This document shows, in pieces, positions 61,006 to 64,000 of a stretch of DNA of 64,000 nucleotides (the first letter of the stretch is position 1; every line of letters begins with the position of its first letter). The stretch is from Favolaschia claudopus. Taxonomy: Eukaryota > Basidiomycota > Agaricomycetes > Agaricales > Mycenaceae. The notes under the pieces were generated by a model. The model ran no database searches. It had not been told where the DNA came from and saw only the letters and a list, made by a program, of their open reading frames with translations. The DNA lies in assembly GCA_037176885.1 (NCBI GenBank), contig JAWWNJ010000060.1:744001-808000 (forward strand). Direction: 5' to 3'. The position numbers and the translations under genes are program-made.

Positions 61006-62852
61006 CTACCAGAAGCGAATCGTCCGTGGATCCTTGCCTCCTGCGAGCCGAATTTGAACGACGTTGCTAGTGAGTGAGGAAAACTGCCGCATCCGAATAA
61101 TGTTGAGCACAGAAACGTCATCCAGCAGGGCAACACTCACCCCAACGCCGATGAAAACTTCAGCAGCCGTCAAGATCCCCATGTCCACCGCTTGTCCCAC
61201 CGCGCGCTCTTCGAGGGTCAAGTCCATCTCGAACGACGTCGATATCTCCCAAGCTTCCGCCTTCAACAGCGACGTGAGATTCTCTATCCACCCCCGCTCA
61301 GCGTTGGTAGCGACGTATATCCTGCGCAAATCCGACGCTATCCCAGCGGCCTTTGCCTCTTCGCGAACCCGTCCAACGCGCGCAACGATCGCCTCTGCTG
61401 TCGGCAAGCAATGATCGAATCGAGCGTCTCTTGCTGAGACATTTTCGGGGACACCTAGATAATCAGGAAGTGCCGGCCACGCCGGTCGAGTGAAATTTTC
61501 GAACTCGGGACGTTGACTGATTTCAGGCGTTCCAAGGCTACTCCATGCGTTGTATTCGGCTCCGATGTCGGCGAGGAAGGGACAGTGATACTCGTAGTCT
61601 CCTCGCCGCACGTGGATTCCAAGTAATCCGGAGATCAGTGGCTCGGAAGCGCGCAGCGGATTGAAGGACGTAAATCTGTAGGGGGCAGCATCTTTTGGGA
61701 GAAGATATTCCGGAGGAGGGGAGCTACTGAGGAGATGGAAGTTGCGGGAAAGTGCCGCGGTAACGAGAGGGGACCAGGCAAAATACTTCAAGGTCGGCGA
61801 ATTCCCGTACGACGGCCACGCAGAAAGTATTCGGTAACCGAAGAGTCTGCATGATGTCGAGTCAGTATACGTATATACAGTCGAAATCAACTCGACGCCG
61901 GTGAAACTACTGCACGCACATATAGTCAAACACCGACCCTCCCTCAATACTAACACACGGCGCAGAAATCTTCGACAACTTCGCCGCCCACCTCGCCAGA
62001 ATCTTCCCCCCATCATCCTTCGAGCTATCAATCCCCAACTCACTCATCGTCTCATGCAAATTCACCACAACAACCTCCTCTCGCGGACACACGATACTCC
62101 ACCACTCCTCCGGCACCGCTCGTCCCGCAAGGCTATCCAAACCATCTGCAGAGAGCGGCCCTCCACCAGTGGGTCCAGACACGAACGCGTTCATCGGTAT
62201 ATGTATCATGTGCCGCGTGCCGTTTTCGAGCGTGTCGGGGAACGGAGGGTGGTCGCGGGGGATGTATTGCGGAAAGACGTAGGCGCGTTTGGATAGATAT
62301 GCTAGGTGCGTGTTCATTAATCTGTTGTTTGACAATCAGTTTCGTTCATACATGATACATATGCAGACTGTGAATTGTCATCAACTCACTGTTCTTGAAA
62401 AACATTATTCCATCTGCACGAAACATGCGGCGTGCGATGAGAATATGTCAAGGGAAATGGCGAATAACTCACCCAGACCCCCACGAAGCCCAAGGAAAAA
62501 ACAAATATCTAGAATCATTCCCGTCAGAATCCACCATCCGCCTCGAAGCTATGCAAACACTCTACCTAGGCCGCGCACTCCCCTTCCCCGACAAATAAAG
62601 CTGAGGCAAACTCGCCTCATACAGCTTGACCTCCTTAAAGCTCGGATGCCCCAACCCATCAGCCACCGGATCCTCAGGGATATGAATATCCCCTCTCTGA
62701 ATCGCGTCAGAGTAGCTGGCTCGCCAGCGAGGAAACAAGAACCATATACCGCCAAGTACGAGGGCAACGCATAACCCCAGACGTATGACCTGGGACTGAT
62801 ATCGCGGGCGATTCCATTTCTGTGAGAGTTGGGGGAAGGAGAAGATTGGCAT
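61006..62852 (-). CDS. Fucosyltransferase-like type II membrane protein, copy 3
   Basis: Start at 62852 (MPIFSFPQLSQKWNRPRYQS), with anchor VIRLGLCVALVLGGIWFLF. Landmarks match the two paralogues: GHPSFKEVKLYEASLPQLYL, LMNTHLAYLSKRAYVFPQYI, HIPMNAFVSGPTGGGPLSAD, CVSIEGGSVFDY, AWPSYGNSPTLKYFAWSP, LLGIHVRRGDYEYHC, IYVATNAERGW, AVDMGILTAAEVFIGVG. The last exon (FSSLTSNVVQIRLAGGKDP...FW) ends at TAG 61006-61008. The 57-nt intron before it (GTGAGT...CGGCAG) contains no stop and keeps frame, so retention would add 19 residues. Separated from copy 2 by 4.7 kb of gene-poor sequence. Confidence 0.82.
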
Positions 62853-64000
62853 CCGAGGTTAACGAAAGAAGAGGAAAGAAAGAAAACGCCGGGAGGGCTT
62901 GTATAATAATAGTGGTAGTGGTGATCGGGAGGGTGGATATGCAGCGGACGCAGTGGAAACTTCCCGTCCGTCCCGTGGCACTGTTACCGGCGTCTGATAA
63001 CCCAGGTTAAAATGAGAAAGATCGTTTCGGGCCTGTGTCTTGGCATGATATTTCTGGCTAACTGAACTTGTCATTCATCAATGTGAGACGTTCAGAAAGT
63101 CTGAGTCACATTATTATTTTCGAGGGCAGAATAACGGCCGAGCGAAGGACTCGAGAAAACTGTTCGACTGAAAAGGAATCCGGATAGCAAAGTTAGAGGT
63201 GCGGGAAAGGAATCAACCAATATGAATGTTGGCGAGCACTACGGATCATGATTCATGATGCTCGTAGATATCCTGTGAAGGAGCGGAAGAACGATCGAGA
63301 CGCATGTTTAATTTGTGTGGCGTGGGCTGCCAGTGGAAGTCCTGTAAGTAAACGTTTATGTAAACAGCACCGAGTGCCAAGTAGGATACCTTCCCCCTGC
63401 GTGGAGGCTTTCCGAGCCCGACAGACTAGAACCAAGTAGTCACACCAGGATAGATGAAATTTTGTCCCATTCCATTCACAGCCGAGAAAATTCCTATTTG
63501 ACCGGTGGATGCCGAACCAATAGGAAAATCCTCGGCCGCATTTTATAGCACAAAACTTGACTTTGTCCGGTATGAGTGAATCAGCGCCTGAGGGGGACAT
63601 AAGTTTGGAGAGAGGACTCACCCAGACTGACAATTACCAAGTTCATACGATATCGATCATATGAATTAAAGAGCGGATGTCGTTGAGGCATTTGCTCGCA
63701 TCCAAACCTTCAATATAATGACTCTGTCGACCTGACTGCAGTTTAGATAGATACGTCAGCCAGTCAATGGACTGGAATAGGAACGAATGAGTAAATGCAG
63801 GCAAGAATTAACCCGAATGAATACCGAATCGCGATATGCGTTTGCGAATCGGCGATGGAGATCGCGGCACGCGGCGAGTCGGCCATGTACGCGTCGAAAG
63901 GCGGGGATACTTAGTCGTAGCCTAGAACAAACTCGGGCAGAACGCTTGAAAATCAGGATCATGATATGGATCCTTTCCAACAAGACGAATCTCGTTGCAA
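62853..64000. other. Right edge, no supported gene
   Basis: Promoter of copy 3, then unassigned sequence. A minus-strand frame 63253-63633 (126 codons, starts MSVWVSPLSKLMSPSG) has no recognised domain. Confidence 0.5.

Overview
The window reads as nuclear DNA of a mushroom-forming basidiomycete (Agaricomycete). Almost every recognisable gene is split by many short introns of about 45-65 nt with GT...AG ends. The protein families are typical of that class: GPI-type chitin deacetylases, Zn2Cys6 regulators, multi-pass membrane proteins with ankyrin repeats, an EST1-like protein and a large dispersed zinc-finger family. No rRNA, complete tRNA or CRISPR was seen. Exon boundaries were worked out by hand from splice consensus and reading-frame continuity.

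Layout. 1-8667 (+): a highly reducing polyketide synthase whose 5' end lies outside the window (KS-AT-DH-degenerate MT-structural region-KR-ACP-TE-MT). 9825-14121 (-) and 14260-15609 (+): a divergent pair sharing a 138-bp promoter, namely a very large zinc-finger protein of a multi-copy Agaricomycete family and a 383-residue unknown. 15610-25083: gene-poor, with F-box-like and exon-like remnants, low-complexity DNA and a few doubtful ORFs. 25084-27206 (+): chitin deacetylase copy 1. 27724-32309 (+): EST1/SMG7-like protein. 32973-36103 (+): Zn2Cys6 regulator with an apparent 6-nt micro-exon in its zinc cluster. 36829-38939 (-): membrane protein with ankyrin repeats. 39173-45950: three mobile elements in a row, namely a tandem miniature LTR retroelement (LTR-int-LTR-int-LTR, 5-bp target duplication), a complete 4.1-kb PIF/Harbinger transposon (transposase plus Myb/SANT-like protein, TIRs, 3-bp duplication) and a 301-bp Tc1/mariner-type MITE. 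46072-47310 (-): multi-pass membrane protein. 48407-50479 (-): chitin deacetylase copy 2, an inverted paralogue with an altered catalytic motif. 52178-62852 (-): three paralogous fucosyltransferase-like type II membrane proteins. The last 1.1 kb holds nothing convincing.

How it fits together. The two chitin deacetylases and three glycosyltransferases point to cell-wall and glycan modification in a locus that has grown by duplication. The 39-46 kb stretch is an insertion hot spot between intact host genes. The polyketide synthase is the only biosynthetic gene seen; any cluster partners would lie to the left of the window.
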